A DNA stretch of 64,000 bases from Megascapheus bottae (Eukaryota; Chordata; Mammalia; Rodentia; Geomyidae), in contig JANJXV010000020.1 of the NCBI GenBank assembly GCA_024803745.1, positions 18,454,777 through 18,518,776 on the forward strand, read 5' to 3'. The notes under the pieces are model-generated. The model worked only from the letters and a program-made list of their open reading frames with translations. It did no database searches and had not been told where the DNA came from. Below are positions 48,691 to 61,007 of the stretch, piece after piece; the first letter of the stretch is position 1, and each line of letters starts with the position of its first letter. Both the position numbers and the translations under genes were made by a program.

Positions 48691-49776
48691 AAATTTTGTT
48701 TCAATAATTTTAAAATAGTAGGTACATAAAAAATGCTACATAGAATACCAGGCCTTTTGCACTTGTGGTTCAATTCTGTCACTGATGTGACTGAACAATT
48801 CATGTAAATTCCTTACAATTTATACACAGAAGAAGAAAGTATGAGTTGACTATTCTCATCTGAAAAGGTTTTATCTTACTTGGACATATGATACAGATAT
48901 GAGTATTTTTATATGTGATCAACTCTGAAAAAAAGAATAATGTTGAGTCATGATATATTGGTATATGTACAAAAAACATGTGCAAATTATTTTTCTAAAG
49001 TAACTTTAAAAGCTAGTAAATTCAAATGATAATGCATGATAAATTAATGCAAATGAAGATATAATGAAATTAGTATTATTTATTTTTACTTTTTGCAAAT
49101 GGCATGTTAGCAGGCCTTCTATAGTGGCCTATGTGCATAAGGAGAATGAACAACAATGCTGAGGCAAACACCAAGGACCTCTTCAAGAGAAAATGGGGAG
49201 AGAAGAATGGATGATATTTCCTCCGTATTTTCCAGGCCCAGCCTAAAGGTCGGTAGCACAAAATAGGCAATTACTAATTAAAGAATTATTCTCACTGTGG
49301 AGAAAGTCGTATCACATTGTCAGTTGTAGAACTCCATCCTATGACACATCTCATCACTTGACCCAGCAGAAGTTTGGGTTGAGCAGTCAGCCACGTTCAT
49401 ACCCATGGCCCTGCAATCGTATTGCTCAACACAGAATACAATTGAAATTGTATTCTATAGAAACTATTTCTTGGATTTAAAAAAAAATAGGAACCATATT
49501 AGATTTTCATACAAAGTTTGGAATAATTTTAATACTTACTGTTGGAATCTCTAAAATGCCAACATTGTAAATCTTCATTTTTCAATGTCTTCTTAGATTC
49601 TCTCCAAGAAGGTTTTGATCTAATTGTACATTGCAATAAGTGATAACGCTGAATTTTGTGTTGCTGTCATACTCTGTAATCTTACTGAATACTATCTCAT
49701 ATTTTTTTCATAAGTTTTGTATTTTACTACATTTTTTTCTATTTAAATTCTGATTCATGTTTATCTTTACCTGTAC

Positions 49777-50016
49777 TTTTTTTCTTTCTTTTATTTATTT
49801 ATTTTTTTGTTGGTCATGAGGCTCGAACTCTGGGCCTGGGTGCTGTCCCTGAGCAATTCAGCTCAAGACTACCACCCTGCCACTTGAGCCACAGGGCCCC
49901 TTCCAGTTTTTTGGCAGTTAATTTAAAATAAGTGTCTCACAGACTTTCATACTCAGGCTGGCTTTGAACTACGATCCTCAGATAGGATTAAAGGCGTGAG
50001 CCACCAGTGCCTGGCT
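49777..50016 (-). mobile_element. 7SL/B1-ID composite SINE
   Basis: T-rich end, ggtcatgaggctcgaactct, ctggctttgaactacgatcc and aggcgtgagccaccagtgcc (7SL head) on the minus strand. Confidence 0.9.
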
Positions 50017-50260
50017 GATGCACTTTTAACATACTATTTATCTTAAAAAATATTTTTCATTTCTCCCACATATTTCAATTATTTATTTTTAATAAGTTGT
50101 CATGAAACATAAGCTGCACAATTTATATACTTTTGATTTCATACATTTATAGCCCAGCAAACATTCCATCTCATTGATGTTCCACACACACTTCAGAGGA
50201 TTGCATTCTGCTACTGTTAGATAATGAGTTCCATAAATTTTGTTGATATTTTTTGTGGGT

Positions 50261-50391
50261 GTTTTTTTTTGTTTTTGGTTGGTTGGTTGGTTGGTTGGTC
50301 ATAGGGCTTGAACTCTGGGCCTTGGCGCTGTCCCTGAGCTCTTCAGCTAAAGGCTAGCGCTTTACCACTTTGGGCCATACCACTATTTCCA
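50261..50391 (-). mobile_element. Composite SINE, right unit only
   Basis: A T-tail containing a (GGTT)n run (50277-50299) is followed by the reverse complement of the ID-like right unit, then stops without the 7SL head. Confidence 0.85.
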
Positions 50392-51056
50392 AACTGTTCA
50401 TAATTTTATACAGTCATTTATTTTTCATCTATTTTTATCAAGTATTCCTAGCATCCACTGTATAAATAAACTTTAAAGGGTTAGAACATCCCCTAAGAGC
50501 AAGCTTAAATACTAAGCCTACTAATTTTAGATACTTATAACCATTTTAGACCTCCATGTTTTTAATTCCTTCTTTTTTTGACTTAAATTGGCTAGATTTT
50601 GAGTAGAATACTGTTTAAAATACGCTGTTTTCTCCCATACTAGAAAGCTTTCTATAATAAGCTTAAATTATAATTCCTTTCTTCCATATTCCTTTTAATG
50701 CCATTTATTACAAGTTAAGCCCTAGTGGTCAAGAGTAAGAATATTTGGGTGCACATGGAGATTAGTATGTTCTCTCATCACCAAGTCAAATGTATACTTC
50801 ATTGAGAAATTAAATATCAGCCAAGTGGGCAAAGCTACCACCGTAGAGCATGAGGAATCCAGGTGCTAGTAGAAGCAAGAGAACTAAAAATGAAAGTATG
50901 GACATTTGTAAATAAGAATTTAGACTGCTTATTCTAGCAATGGAAAGTAAAATCTAGGTTGGTTTGCCAAATGTATTTATTTTAAAGTCGATTTGAGCTG
51001 AATGTGATGGCACACATTTTTTTTTTTTTTTTGCTAGTCCTGGGGCTTGAACACAG

Positions 51057-51062
51057 GGCATG
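51057..51062. repeat. LTR target-site duplication, left
   Basis: GGCATG, identical to 51551-51556. Confidence 0.9.
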
Positions 51063-51550
51063 TGTTGGGAGCCGAGTGCAGGGTCAGGCTGGCCTATGAA
51101 TCTGCATCACTGAGTAAGATAACCACACAAAGAAATGAGCTGTCATGTGTGAACGCCATGCCTAACTTTGAGCTATATTGTCGGTATTGTGAATCACTTT
51201 CTGCTGAGACTTACCAGTGGGTATGAATGTGTTATTGCTTTATCACTCTCTGCTCAGACCTATAATGAGAGTAAACATGTGGACCTCTCCTGCCCTGCCC
51301 ACCTTTGTGCTGGTAGGCTCCTGCACCCTGTATTAGCTGAATGTACTTCCTCAGTGAACTAGTTCGAGTTCCTGTCTTGATGGGTTTCCCTGACACGTCT
51401 GATTGTCCTCCAGCAGGGGAGGGCTGGGGCAGGGAAAGGCTGGGTGCTGGCGGTCAGTTGGCCCTCTCCTTTCTCTGCTGACCTGGTCAGGGTGTATTCT
51501 CTCTATCCCTCCTGCGGGTTGGGAGGGACCAAGAACTAAAAACCCCAACA
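51063..51550 (+). mobile_element. Solo LTR, ERVK-like (488 bp)
   Basis: It begins TGTTGGGAGCC and ends AACCCCAACA, flanked by a perfect 6-bp duplication GGCATG (51057-51062 and 51551-51556). It splits a minus-strand SINE at 51016-51710. It shares the opening 11 bases with the LTR at 35651 but little else that I can align, so it is a different subfamily. There is no internal retroviral sequence, as expected after LTR-LTR recombination. Confidence 0.92.
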
Positions 51551-51556
51551 GGCATG
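51551..51556. repeat. LTR target-site duplication, right
   Basis: GGCATG, identical to 51057-51062. Confidence 0.9.
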
Positions 51557-51832
51557 AGCACTGTCCTTGGGCTTTCTCAAGGCTAGCACTCTACAACTTG
51601 AGCCACTCATCACTTCTGGCTTTTACAGTGTATGTGGTACCAAGGAATAGAATCCAGGGCTTCATGCATGCTAGGCAAGCACTCTATCACTAGGCCACAC
51701 TCCCGGCCCCATGACATACATTTTTAATTGCGGAACAGATAAGGGACAGGAAGAAGGATTATGGGTTCAAGGCTAGCACAAGGTATATATTGAGGTCCTA
51801 TCCTAAAACTAAAGAGAAAAATTACACAGCTA

Positions 51833-52210
51833 GGACTCTCCTAGCAGAGGATTACAATAGCTCAAAAATCTATGTACTTAAGGTCATATAGGATGAGACT
51901 AAATGAAATGAACTGTAGGATATGGAAATGAGGTTTATCTTGTGTGATGGTTGTTCTTAATGTACTATGTTATTTCTTCTCTTTTCTTTTGCCCTTATGG
52001 TTTATCTCATATTGTTATGATATCTGACTTTGTTACCTGGTATATTGTATATGTTTATTTATTTAAAGGGGAAAAAAAGAAGATTTGGAGGGGATGGAGG
52101 AGGGAAACAGACAAAAACATGAGAAGGGGTATCAATGTTGGAAAAGTAATGCACTTACTACCTAACCAATGTAAATGTAACTCCTCTATACTTTATTCCG
52201 ACAATAAAAA
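51833..52210 (+). mobile_element. Older L1 3' UTR copy
   Basis: gactctcctagcagaggatt, ggtcatataggatgagac and aatgtactatgttatttct follow the order of the young 3' UTR but with many substitutions and indels. It ends at acaataaaaaaataaaataa. Confidence 0.85.
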
Positions 52211-52275
52211 AATAAAATAAATGAAAAGGAAAGTTACCATAATTTGTAAGAAAAGCAGATTAAGGATGAAGTATA

Positions 52276-52380
52276 AGCCAGGCACAGTGGATCATACCTG
52301 TAATCCTAGCTATTCAGGAGGCTTAGATCTGAGGATCAAGGTTCAAAGCCAGCTCAGGCACAAAAGGACCTAAGAGTTTA
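52276..52380 (+). mobile_element. Composite SINE, 7SL head only
   Basis: agccaggcacagtggatcat to ctcaggcacaaaaggaccta; the right unit is missing. Confidence 0.88.
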
Positions 52381-52385
52381 TCATT

Positions 52386-54766
52386 TATTGACAGGATAAA
52401 AATCACATAATTAATAGATTAAAAATTCAGTCTATCTTGAGTAGATCACTATGCCTCTGATTTTGTAATACTTTACACTGTAAGTACAAGTAGGTTGATA
52501 GTGGTTATGTAGAAACCTATAATATCTGTATTTGAGATGGAATAGGGTAATTGGGTATCAGGTGTAAATAAGACTGAATATCGTAAGCTGTCTAGCAAAT
52601 GGGAAGAATTCCCACTGGATAAACGAAGAAGGAATGAATAGAATACATGAGTTAAAACTCTAGGATGACTTTGAACTAATTAATTTTCATTGTTGTTTCT
52701 TTGTATTGAGATTCCTATAGTGTATAAATATACTCAGATTTCAGGATCGCTGAAAATAAATGCTCCTCTGATAATAAACTTTATTTTTTTCCATAATCAA
52801 ATTATGTATGTCCCAGAGGGCAATGTCAATTTGAAACAATAAGAAAAAACTTAGTAATGCACTTGCCAATCAGCAATTCAATTTTTTAGTCAGTTGTTAA
52901 TATTTGTGTGATTTGGGCCTAATAGAATAACATAGCAATTATTTCCATCACATTCATTCATGTGCATAATGACATAAAGCAGCATTTCAACTCTCTGCTA
53001 GGATCTCCAGTGGGAACTCAGAGACGTTTGTGCAATGTGTCATTCTCAGTTCTGTGCTAATCCAGCTCAGTTCGCATTGCTTCATTCCTTTCACTACCTA
53101 TGTCGATGCTTGTGATAGGGAAGGGATTCATAATAACTTGCATTCTTCTTCCAATCTCATTAGTATGTCTTGTTATAAGAATGTTCTCATGATGTCCGAT
53201 GTGTGAAATTCTAAAGTGTTATCTTACTCATTTTTAAATCTATCCTATCGAAATACCAGATAATAAACCAGTCTGCAATGGCTTCCTCAACTCCTCCACA
53301 TTCATGGCTCATAATAACACAGACAAATTATATGGCAATAGGTTTTACTTGAAGAAAGTGTGAAATTATTGATTGAAAACAGGTTTGTGGTGGAACTGGT
53401 GCCTACAGATTCTATCCTCAGGCAACATCATGGAGCATTTAAAGCCTGTTCACTTTGTGCACTTCTGAAGCCTTTCAAATCGCTGAGGATATTAAGCAGT
53501 TCATATGAATTGGGAAATCAAGATATGCATGAAATGTTACTAAGGAACCAAAGATGTCAAGAGAGCATTGCCATCCAATGACGTTGCCACCCTAAATTCT
53601 AATGGGTTCTCTCTGGAAAGCAAGAAACCTCAAACTTTTTTCTTTTTAATGAAGCTTGAACTGGCTCATTCTACACTTGTTACCTTGCCTTCAAAGCTTA
53701 AATATCAAGCTTTCAAGTGACCTTTATATGATTGATATATTTAGCATTTCAAACTAATTTTAACAACCTTATATCTGTAAAGCCAGGGTCCAGTTAGTTT
53801 ATTAAATCATAAGCAAAACTGGAAGCTTTATTAAAAATTACTCCTCTAGGTTCAAAAACTTCAGTGGGAATAATTAGTATGCATTTCACATTCTACATTA
53901 CCGTTCACAAAAGCTTAGAATTTGTTTCATATAATTGTTAACTGGTTATTCAACTATTATTTCTATGTCTCAATGACAAACAAAAATAAATACACACTAA
54001 AAAGGTGACATTTTTGAAAAAAGAAATGTGGCACCATTTGTGAACCTAACATTTGAAAGATTGAGCCAATAGGATTGCAAACTCATGGCTAACCCAAATT
54101 CATAATAAAAAATAAAACAAACAAAAATAATACAAGATAGTATTTTTCAATTGTGAAAAATAAATCAGAAACTCAAATATTAGTCCAAGAGAACTTTACA
54201 AATTTTTATATTATCTTCATAAAGTTTTGATTTAGTTAAAATGATTTCAGCAATTCATCTATTTGATTGTTGTGAGCATATGTACATGCATTTCTAGAAG
54301 TAGAATAATGGAAACAGTTTACTATAGTATATTGGCAGCTTTGTGTAATAGTGAGTATATTACAAATATTGGGTTTGCTGTATTTGTTATTTTAGTATAA
54401 ATAAATTTGATCCTCTAATAAAAACATATCTAAGTGAATGAAAAGATATTTAAGGTCATTTGTATTTTGTTTCAGTATTGTTGCTTCACACTGATTTATT
54501 TTATATTCCATTTAATACAAGTTTTTAGCTGCTATGCATAATATGGAACATGACTAAGGTCTTTTTTCCTTAGGGAAAACTCAGGAAATATACATATATA
54601 CTATAGAAGCAGCATAGCAACAAAAATATTTGAAATAATTTATTGTTTAAACTGACATGAATCTAAAAAGAATATAAATAAATATATGCAACTTTGGAAG
54701 AAAGATCCCTGTGAAAAGTGCGTTGTTTCAAAATTGAAATATTACTTTTTTTAACTCATAAAATGT
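52386..54766. other. Intron stretch without recognised repeats
   Basis: The first part is AT-rich; 52,860-53,600 is more complex. The 73-codon frame at 53360-53581 has no splice support. Confidence 0.45.
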
Positions 54767-54772
54767 ACTATA

Positions 54773-54963
54773 GGGCCGCGAGTTTGGCCTAGCGGTAGAG
54801 TGCTTGCCTTGCATGCAGGAAGATCCTGGTTCGATTCCTCAGTACCATATAGACAGAAAAAGCCAGAAGTGGTGCTGAGGCTCAAGTGGTAGAGCTCTAG
54901 CCCTGAGAAAGTCCAAGGACAGTGCTCAGGCCCTGAGCTCAAGCCCAGGACTGGGGAAAAAAA
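54773..54963 (+). mobile_element. ID-like SINE
   Basis: Full-length, head gggccgcgagtttggcctag; short flanking word actata at 54767-54772 and 54968-54973. Confidence 0.95.
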
Positions 54964-54973
54964 GTTCACTATA

Positions 54974-55125
54974 GCCTGGTGGCAGTAGCTCATGCCTGTA
55001 ATACTAGCTCAGGAGGCTGAGATCTGAGGATCTCGGTTTGACACTAGCCTAGGTAGAAAAGCTGGAATTGGTTCAGCACTACCCTTTAGCATAGAAACTA
55101 GGCCCCAGTTCCATCTTCAGAAATG
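54974..55125 (+). mobile_element. Composite SINE with internal deletion
   Basis: gcctggtggcagtagctcat head is followed by a shortened right unit, immediately after the ID-like SINE at 54773. Confidence 0.8.
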
Positions 55126-55144
55126 CAGACATACATAAATATAC

Positions 55145-55486
55145 AGTATAAGCTGAATGTGTAACTTGCTGAATCCATATGTTAAAATCCTAACTCCCGT
55201 TTGGACTATTCGAAATAAATAATAAACCTGAGTTACATGAGTTTCTAAAAGTGGGACAGAAAATATTGTTTTAATGAGCAAGCACAGTGGGTTCACCTAT
55301 TCTTTTCTGCATGTGGAACACAGCAAGAAGGCCTTCCATGGCCAGCCAGGGAGAGAACCATTGCCAGGAATGAGTCGGCCACTCCCAGATCTTATACTTC
55401 CAGACTTCATGACTGTGAGAAATAAACGCCTGTTGCCTACCCATTTAGTCGGTACCATTTTGTCGTGGTAGCCCACCTACATAGAT
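55145..55486 (+). mobile_element. MaLR LTR (MLT1-like), internally deleted
   Basis: ctgaatccatatgttaaaat, cacagcaagaaggccttcca, ttccagacttcatgactgtg and agaaataaacgcctgttgcc follow the MLT1 order, including the polyadenylation signal region. About 100 bp of the usual length is missing. Confidence 0.75.
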
Positions 55487-55534
55487 GAAAATAGAGAGCC
55501 TTGCATAGATTCTCACTCAAAATGTACTTACTCT

Positions 55535-55786
55535 GCTGGGCTCAGTGGATCATGCCTGTAAGCCTAGCTACTCAGGAGACTGAGATCTGAGGATCGCTGT
55601 TTCAAAGCCAGACCAGGCACAAAAGTTCATGAGACTCTTATCTACAATTAACCACCACAAAACCAGAAGTGGTGCTGTGGCTCAAGCAGTAGGGTAGTAA
55701 CCTTGTGCTGAAGAGCTCAGGGACAGCACTCAGGCCCACAGTTTAAGTCCCATAATAAGAAAACAAACAAACAAGCAAAAAAAAAA
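55535..55786 (+). mobile_element. 7SL/B1-ID composite SINE
   Basis: Complete, gctgggctcagtggatcatg to gtttaagtcccataataaga, with a long A-rich (aaac)n tail. Confidence 0.92.
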
Positions 55787-56849
55787 TTGGACTTTCTTAC
55801 CTTTCATTTAATTTTAACAAGAAGATTTGATCCTGTATACTTCTTGGCATATAGGAACCAGTCAGTAAGCTCTGGACCATAACATGGTTAATTTGTCTTG
55901 AGTATTTTAAATGGTGTTTGTATAAATAATTTTCTTGTACTATTTATATTCTTTACAATACACTTTGCTATAGATATTTAGTTTGTCTTTAAATTGAATT
56001 TGCTTAATATTTTGAAACTCGATAGCTGGCTATCCTAGGCTCCACATTCTGCTTTTCATGGCTTTCATTTGTCTATTTGTTTTATGTTTTCTAAACTCAA
56101 CCCTTTGTACCTCTTCTGCTATGAGTTTAGATGGCGTAATTAGTTGCTTGTTTGTTCAGCCAGCATGTGTGCTTGAACTCCAAACCTCTAGCTCACTGGA
56201 CATTCTTCATCATAGTATTTGAATAAACCTTCATTACTTCTCTATTTGTATTTACCAATCTATTGATTACCATATATAATACAGTTTATACTGTAAAGAG
56301 AATAATTGTGGTAAAGACAGATATCTGCCTTGGCACAGATGAAATTTTGTATAAATCTTTTAATTTATGTTTGGTTGAATTCATAGATGCAGAAGCCAAG
56401 GATAAGATGAAGAATGGCAGGCAATATAAATGGATAACTAAAATTTCTATATTGAGAAGATACTGAAAATTTTTCATACATTCCATTTTTATCTCTAATG
56501 TCAATTTAGTAATATGTATTAGTTAAAATAATTCATCATAGGTATAATAATGTATGTTATTTTTATGAACAATCCTCATTCTGTAGCTAAACTTACACTA
56601 CTTACACTACACTTGTTTAAAATGTCAAGGTTTTCCATAGACTGAAATACCATAAAATTGCTTTTGTGTATATTGTAAATAATGCTGGAGTTTTTGATCT
56701 ATTAAATATGAATATTTTCCCAAACTAGAGGAAACTAGTATACATATGTATGTTGTAAGAACTCCCTGCTAATAGAAATATGATGTCAATTCAACCTATA
56801 GTTTTTTGTTCTCAATTCAGTCTTATTTCTTTTTAAAATTGTTTTCATA
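55787..56849. other. AT-rich intron, unassigned
   Basis: Short open frames only, no repeat recognised. Confidence 0.5.
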
Positions 56850-57623
56850 TATTTTTATTGTTATTAATAGAAGGGTTACATTATATTCACCAGATAGAAG
56901 GCGCATTACTTCACATACATTGGTATCCTTTCTCATGTCTTGGTCCCCATTTCCCTCCCCCTCAACCCACCCCTCATCTTGTTTTCCTCCTTTCCCTATC
57001 CGACCTCAAATATCCAAATAGGCATATATAGAATATATCAGATAACAAGGTAAAATACTATAACAATATGAGATAACCAAGGGACAGCAAAAGAGATGAG
57101 AGATAACATAGTACATTAAGGACAACAATCACTCATTATATGGCTTTTGTTTCTATATCCTGGAGGTCCTTTCATTTAGCGTCATTCTATATGGCCTTAT
57201 GTATCTAGGTTTTGTTCTATTGTAAATCTCTGCTAGGAGAGCCCAAGGTTTCTACTAATTATGACAAATGAAGGAAGCCATTGAGCCTATGCTCCTTTGA
57301 GTCTGGCTTACTTCACTTAATATGATTTTTTTTTCTAAGTCTTTCCATTTCCTTTCAAATGTGGCAATGTCATTCTTTCTGACAGCAGCATAGAATTCCA
57401 TTGTGTATAAATACCACATCTTGTTGATCCATTCATCAACTGCCATCTGGATTGGTTTCATATCTTTGTTATGGTAAATAGTACTGCAATAAACATTGTT
57501 GTGCTAGTGGCTTTAGTATGTCCTTGTTTCTGGACGATTGGGTAAATGCCAAGTAGTGGAATTGCTGGGTCATAGGGGAATTTAATGTTTAGTCTTTTGA
57601 GGAACTGCCACACTGCTTTCCAG
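56850..57623 (-). mobile_element. 5'-truncated L1 (ORF2 end plus 3' UTR)
   Basis: The T-rich end (atatttttattg) is followed by the reverse complement of the whole 3' UTR. The final ORF2 codons ([13 protein letters not shown] and upstream) are read on the minus strand to about 57620, including the block for the [19 protein letters not shown] region. The ORF2 portion has a stop before the MWYLYTMEF segment. Confidence 0.92.
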
Positions 57624-57712
57624 TCTACTTATTTCTATCCAACTACTCTGAAACAATATCTTCAGTCATAGTATTTGCTTTAAAAGGCTATCCTCAAGAA
57701 ATAAAACTTCCC

Positions 57713-57910
57713 GGGGCTGGGAGTTTGGCCTAGTGGTAGAGTGCTAGTATGCATGAAGACCCAGGTTCAATTCCTAGGAACCACATATATAGAAAAAAAG
57801 CCAGAAGTGTTACTGAGGCTCAAGTGGTAGAGCTCTAGCCTTGAGAAAGTCCAAGGACAGTGCTCAGACCCTGAGCTCAAACCCAGGACTGGCAAAAAAA
57901 AAAAGAAAGA
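57713..57910 (+). mobile_element. ID-like SINE
   Basis: Near full-length; a small deletion removes the ttgccta part of the head. Flanks share acttccc. Confidence 0.94.
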
Positions 57911-59384
57911 ACACTTCCCTTTTTCTTCCACCAGATTTCCATCAATACCGGCATATTCGTGAGAGGACTATATTTCTGCTATCATGTATTAAACTAACAT
58001 TTCTAACATTTCTAGCAGAAGTCTTCCTCCTTATTACTATTCTAAAAATTCAGTTAGGCTCTTTCTTAAGTTCACCTAAAATGTCATGATTAGTCCTTTC
58101 TTGGCTTCCTTGATTTATTGCAGATCATAAGCTATCTTGTATAATAAAGAAACATACATAGCAAATCAATCCTTAAAGTCCTCGAGGGCTTGTCTTCCCC
58201 CTGTCTATCTACTATAATTCATAATCGAACATCTTCCATATAGCTTGCAAGTTACTAAGTGTTTGCATCAACTTAAGTTAGAATGTAATATTATAGAAGA
58301 GAGAATTCCAGAAGAACAAAGTATACATCTCCAAGCTTGTTCCCTTGTACAGGACACTAAACAACATGTAGTAAACAACATGTAGTAAGTAAGAGAGTAA
58401 TGTTTGTCAGAACTCTTGAAAATGGACAAAGGTAGATAGCAATCAAGTAAAGGCTGAGCCAAGAAAAAGGCAAATTAAAACTGTCAGGGCATGGCATTAT
58501 TCTTACTTGCCCTAGCCAAACCTTGTTTATAGTTTGGCAGTAGTCTCAAAGAGGGCAGCTTGTATTCCCCATGTTGGTCAGCAGCTTCTGGTCCTGGAGG
58601 GATCAGAAAAATTGTCATTAAGACATAAAAAATGACTGTTAAAACCTGAGAGAACAGCGAAAAAGGGAATGTCTTTGGAAATTAGAGCATCCAAGATTGT
58701 CATTGTATTCTAGTGAATTATGATGGCTTGAATCTGAAAAAAAAGACCAGAGAAAATCTAATCTTTTTCACCAGAGTTCAAGTACTACGACCGACAAAAA
58801 TAAAATTGTGTACAGCTGGAGTAGGTATCCATATTACATAGAAAATTTCAACAAAAGCAGAAATATAAAAACAGGAAACAGATTTTGTGATTAGTTCTAT
58901 AATAATTGACTTGATTGGGCTATAGCATGCCCAGATAGCTGCCAAAAAAAAAAAAAACCAACAACAAAAAACTCATTCAGTGTGTGTGTGTTCTGCCATT
59001 TGAATTAGCAAATTAATCTTTATCAGTCAGGAAGGTAACAATCAATCTGTTGAGAGGCCAAGTAGAATGAAAGGAAAAATGAAAAATCTGGTTACTCCTG
59101 TGGCAAGAAAATCCGTCTTCCCTGACCCCAGGCACCAGGAACTGGTGCATTTTTTCAGGACCTTGGATTTGAACTAAAGTTATGTTATTGACTTCCCTAT
59201 CCCTGAAACCTGAAGTTGGAACATAGGACTTGCCATTTTTCATTATTGTATGCTTCAGTCCCTAATGATAAACATATCTCTCTGTGTAGCTCTATATGTC
59301 TTATGTTGCTATATTTCTCTTTATGTGTATTTTTTGTTGGTTATATTCTTTTGATGGTTAATGGAGATTTTAACAAATAGATGA
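57911..59384. other. Intron sequence, unassigned
   Basis: Holds a small direct repeat (aaacaacatgtagt twice near 58362-58390) and an A-run at 58944-58957; otherwise nothing recognised. Confidence 0.5.
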
Positions 59385-59830
59385 GCAAAGGCTACATAAA
59401 ATATGAGACATTATTTATTAGGAAAATGCAAAATAAAAATCTCACACTTACTAGGATGAGTTAGCAAAGTTGTACAGGAAAATATGTATTGGGGAAACTG
59501 GAAGTGTCAAACATTAGTGGCAGACATGGAAAATGAATGATGTGATGGAAAAAGTTTCCAAAATGCCAAGCTTGTGTATGGAGGGTGTTTTTCAGTACTT
59601 ATTTGGGTTCTGCTTTCATATCTTTACAGCATATTCTTAGCAGTACAGTGGCTGGTTTGTGTGACGATTCAATATTTGACTTTTTAAATACAGAGTTTCT
59701 GTTGGGATTATGGATTATTTTGAATAGACATTCATCACTGTCCTAAAGCATGGTGAATTTAATTGAACTCACTTAAAATTGTACACAGAAAATTGTTAAA
59801 ATGGCAAAGATTTTATTGCATCTATTTTCC
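59385..59830 (+). mobile_element. Ancient L1 remnant
   Basis: The part around 59390-59550 (gagcaaaggctacataaaat, ctcacacttactaggatg, attggggaaactggaagtg) and the end near 59770-59820 (cttaaaattgtacac, aaatggcaaagattttat) resemble an old L1 ORF2 end and 3' UTR. Limits and continuity are uncertain. Confidence 0.45.
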
Positions 59831-60639
59831 ATGATAAAAATGATTAATTGATTTTATGTTCAAGTTGGATATATAATACTTATATAATAGATGTTGGTAC
59901 ATATAAATTCTAAGGACTTGTATAGATCAGTTCCAAATACATGAATATGCTATGAATCATAAGCTTTTTAAAAGGGCTTAACATATTCATTCCAAGTGAA
60001 GACAAAAGTCATACTTAATTGTCCAAAGATTTTAAATAATCTTTCAATAGTTATGATTGAGATTGTTCTTCAATATATATCAGATTTAGAATATCAAAAA
60101 ATTAATGAGTTTCTGAATAATACACCCTTTGTTAAAGTAATGTTTAAAAGCAATAAGATCTGTAAGCTATATAAGCTTTGATAAAATATATTCACATTGC
60201 TAAATAGCTGCCTGAGGTCACTATCAATTGAATGCATTTAAATTTAAAAAGCAAATGAAATCTATAGAAAGTTTTAAAAAATATTTATCATATTCATTAT
60301 CATAGAAACCAATCTAATGACTTCCTTGTATATCAAAACAAGTATGGCACTAATATGACTGGTGTAATAAAACTGTAGCCATGCTTAGTGAAAATTAGGT
60401 CATTTCTTTCAGGATTATGAGAAAAATGTATAATTGTAAAACTAAGGTGGTGAATGTATATGTATCAAATATTCTTTCAGCGCATTTGTTTTGAACATTG
60501 TGTCTCTTTGCTAAAATTATACATATACTTATATCTATGAATTGGTTAGTCTGTCCACTTTCTACAAATTCCAGTGGAGCCAATTTGCACTATTCTTTTA
60601 AATACTGTCTGCAAATCCTATCTCCAGGCATTTACATTG

Positions 60640-60795
60640 GTTGGTCTGAAAAGTTTGTGTCTCCTGTAATTCTTAGATTTGAGGCGCATTGCCAGTGTAG
60701 TCTACTGACATAGGGCCTTGAGGAGGCAGTTACATTGTGAGGACAGAATTTCTTCATTGTGAGATTAGTGTCTGCAAGAAGGAAACACTAAGGAC
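60640..60795 (+). mobile_element. Possible MaLR LTR fragment
   Basis: tgtctcctgtaattcttaga, tagggccttgaggaggcagt and gtctgcaagaaggaaacact resemble an MLT-type LTR interior. Confidence 0.4.
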
Positions 60796-60821
60796 TCACC
60801 CCCCCATTTACTTTAATTTAA

Positions 60822-61007
60822 TTTTTGCCCTTCCTGGGCTTGAACTCAGGACTGAGCATTATCCTTGCACTTTCTCAAGGCTAGTGCTCTACTAGTTGAG
60901 CCACAGCATCTCTTCTGGCTTTTCTGTGTGTGTAGTACCAAGGAATTAAACCGGGTCTTTGTGCATGCTAGGCAAGCATTCTACCACTAGGCCAAATTCC
61001 TGGCGCC
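60822..61007 (-). mobile_element. ID-like SINE
   Basis: Reverse complement, from ttttgcccttcctgggcttg to the head ggccaaattcctggcgcc; moderately diverged. Confidence 0.93.

Larger units (their letters stand above)
51016..51710 (-). mobile_element. ID-like SINE split by the 51063 LTR
   Basis: SINE parts are 51016-51062 and 51557-51710; the second continues exactly where the first stops. The outer duplication is atggcacacatttt (51007-51020) versus atgacatacatttt (51711-51724), 12 of 14 matching. Confidence 0.94.
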
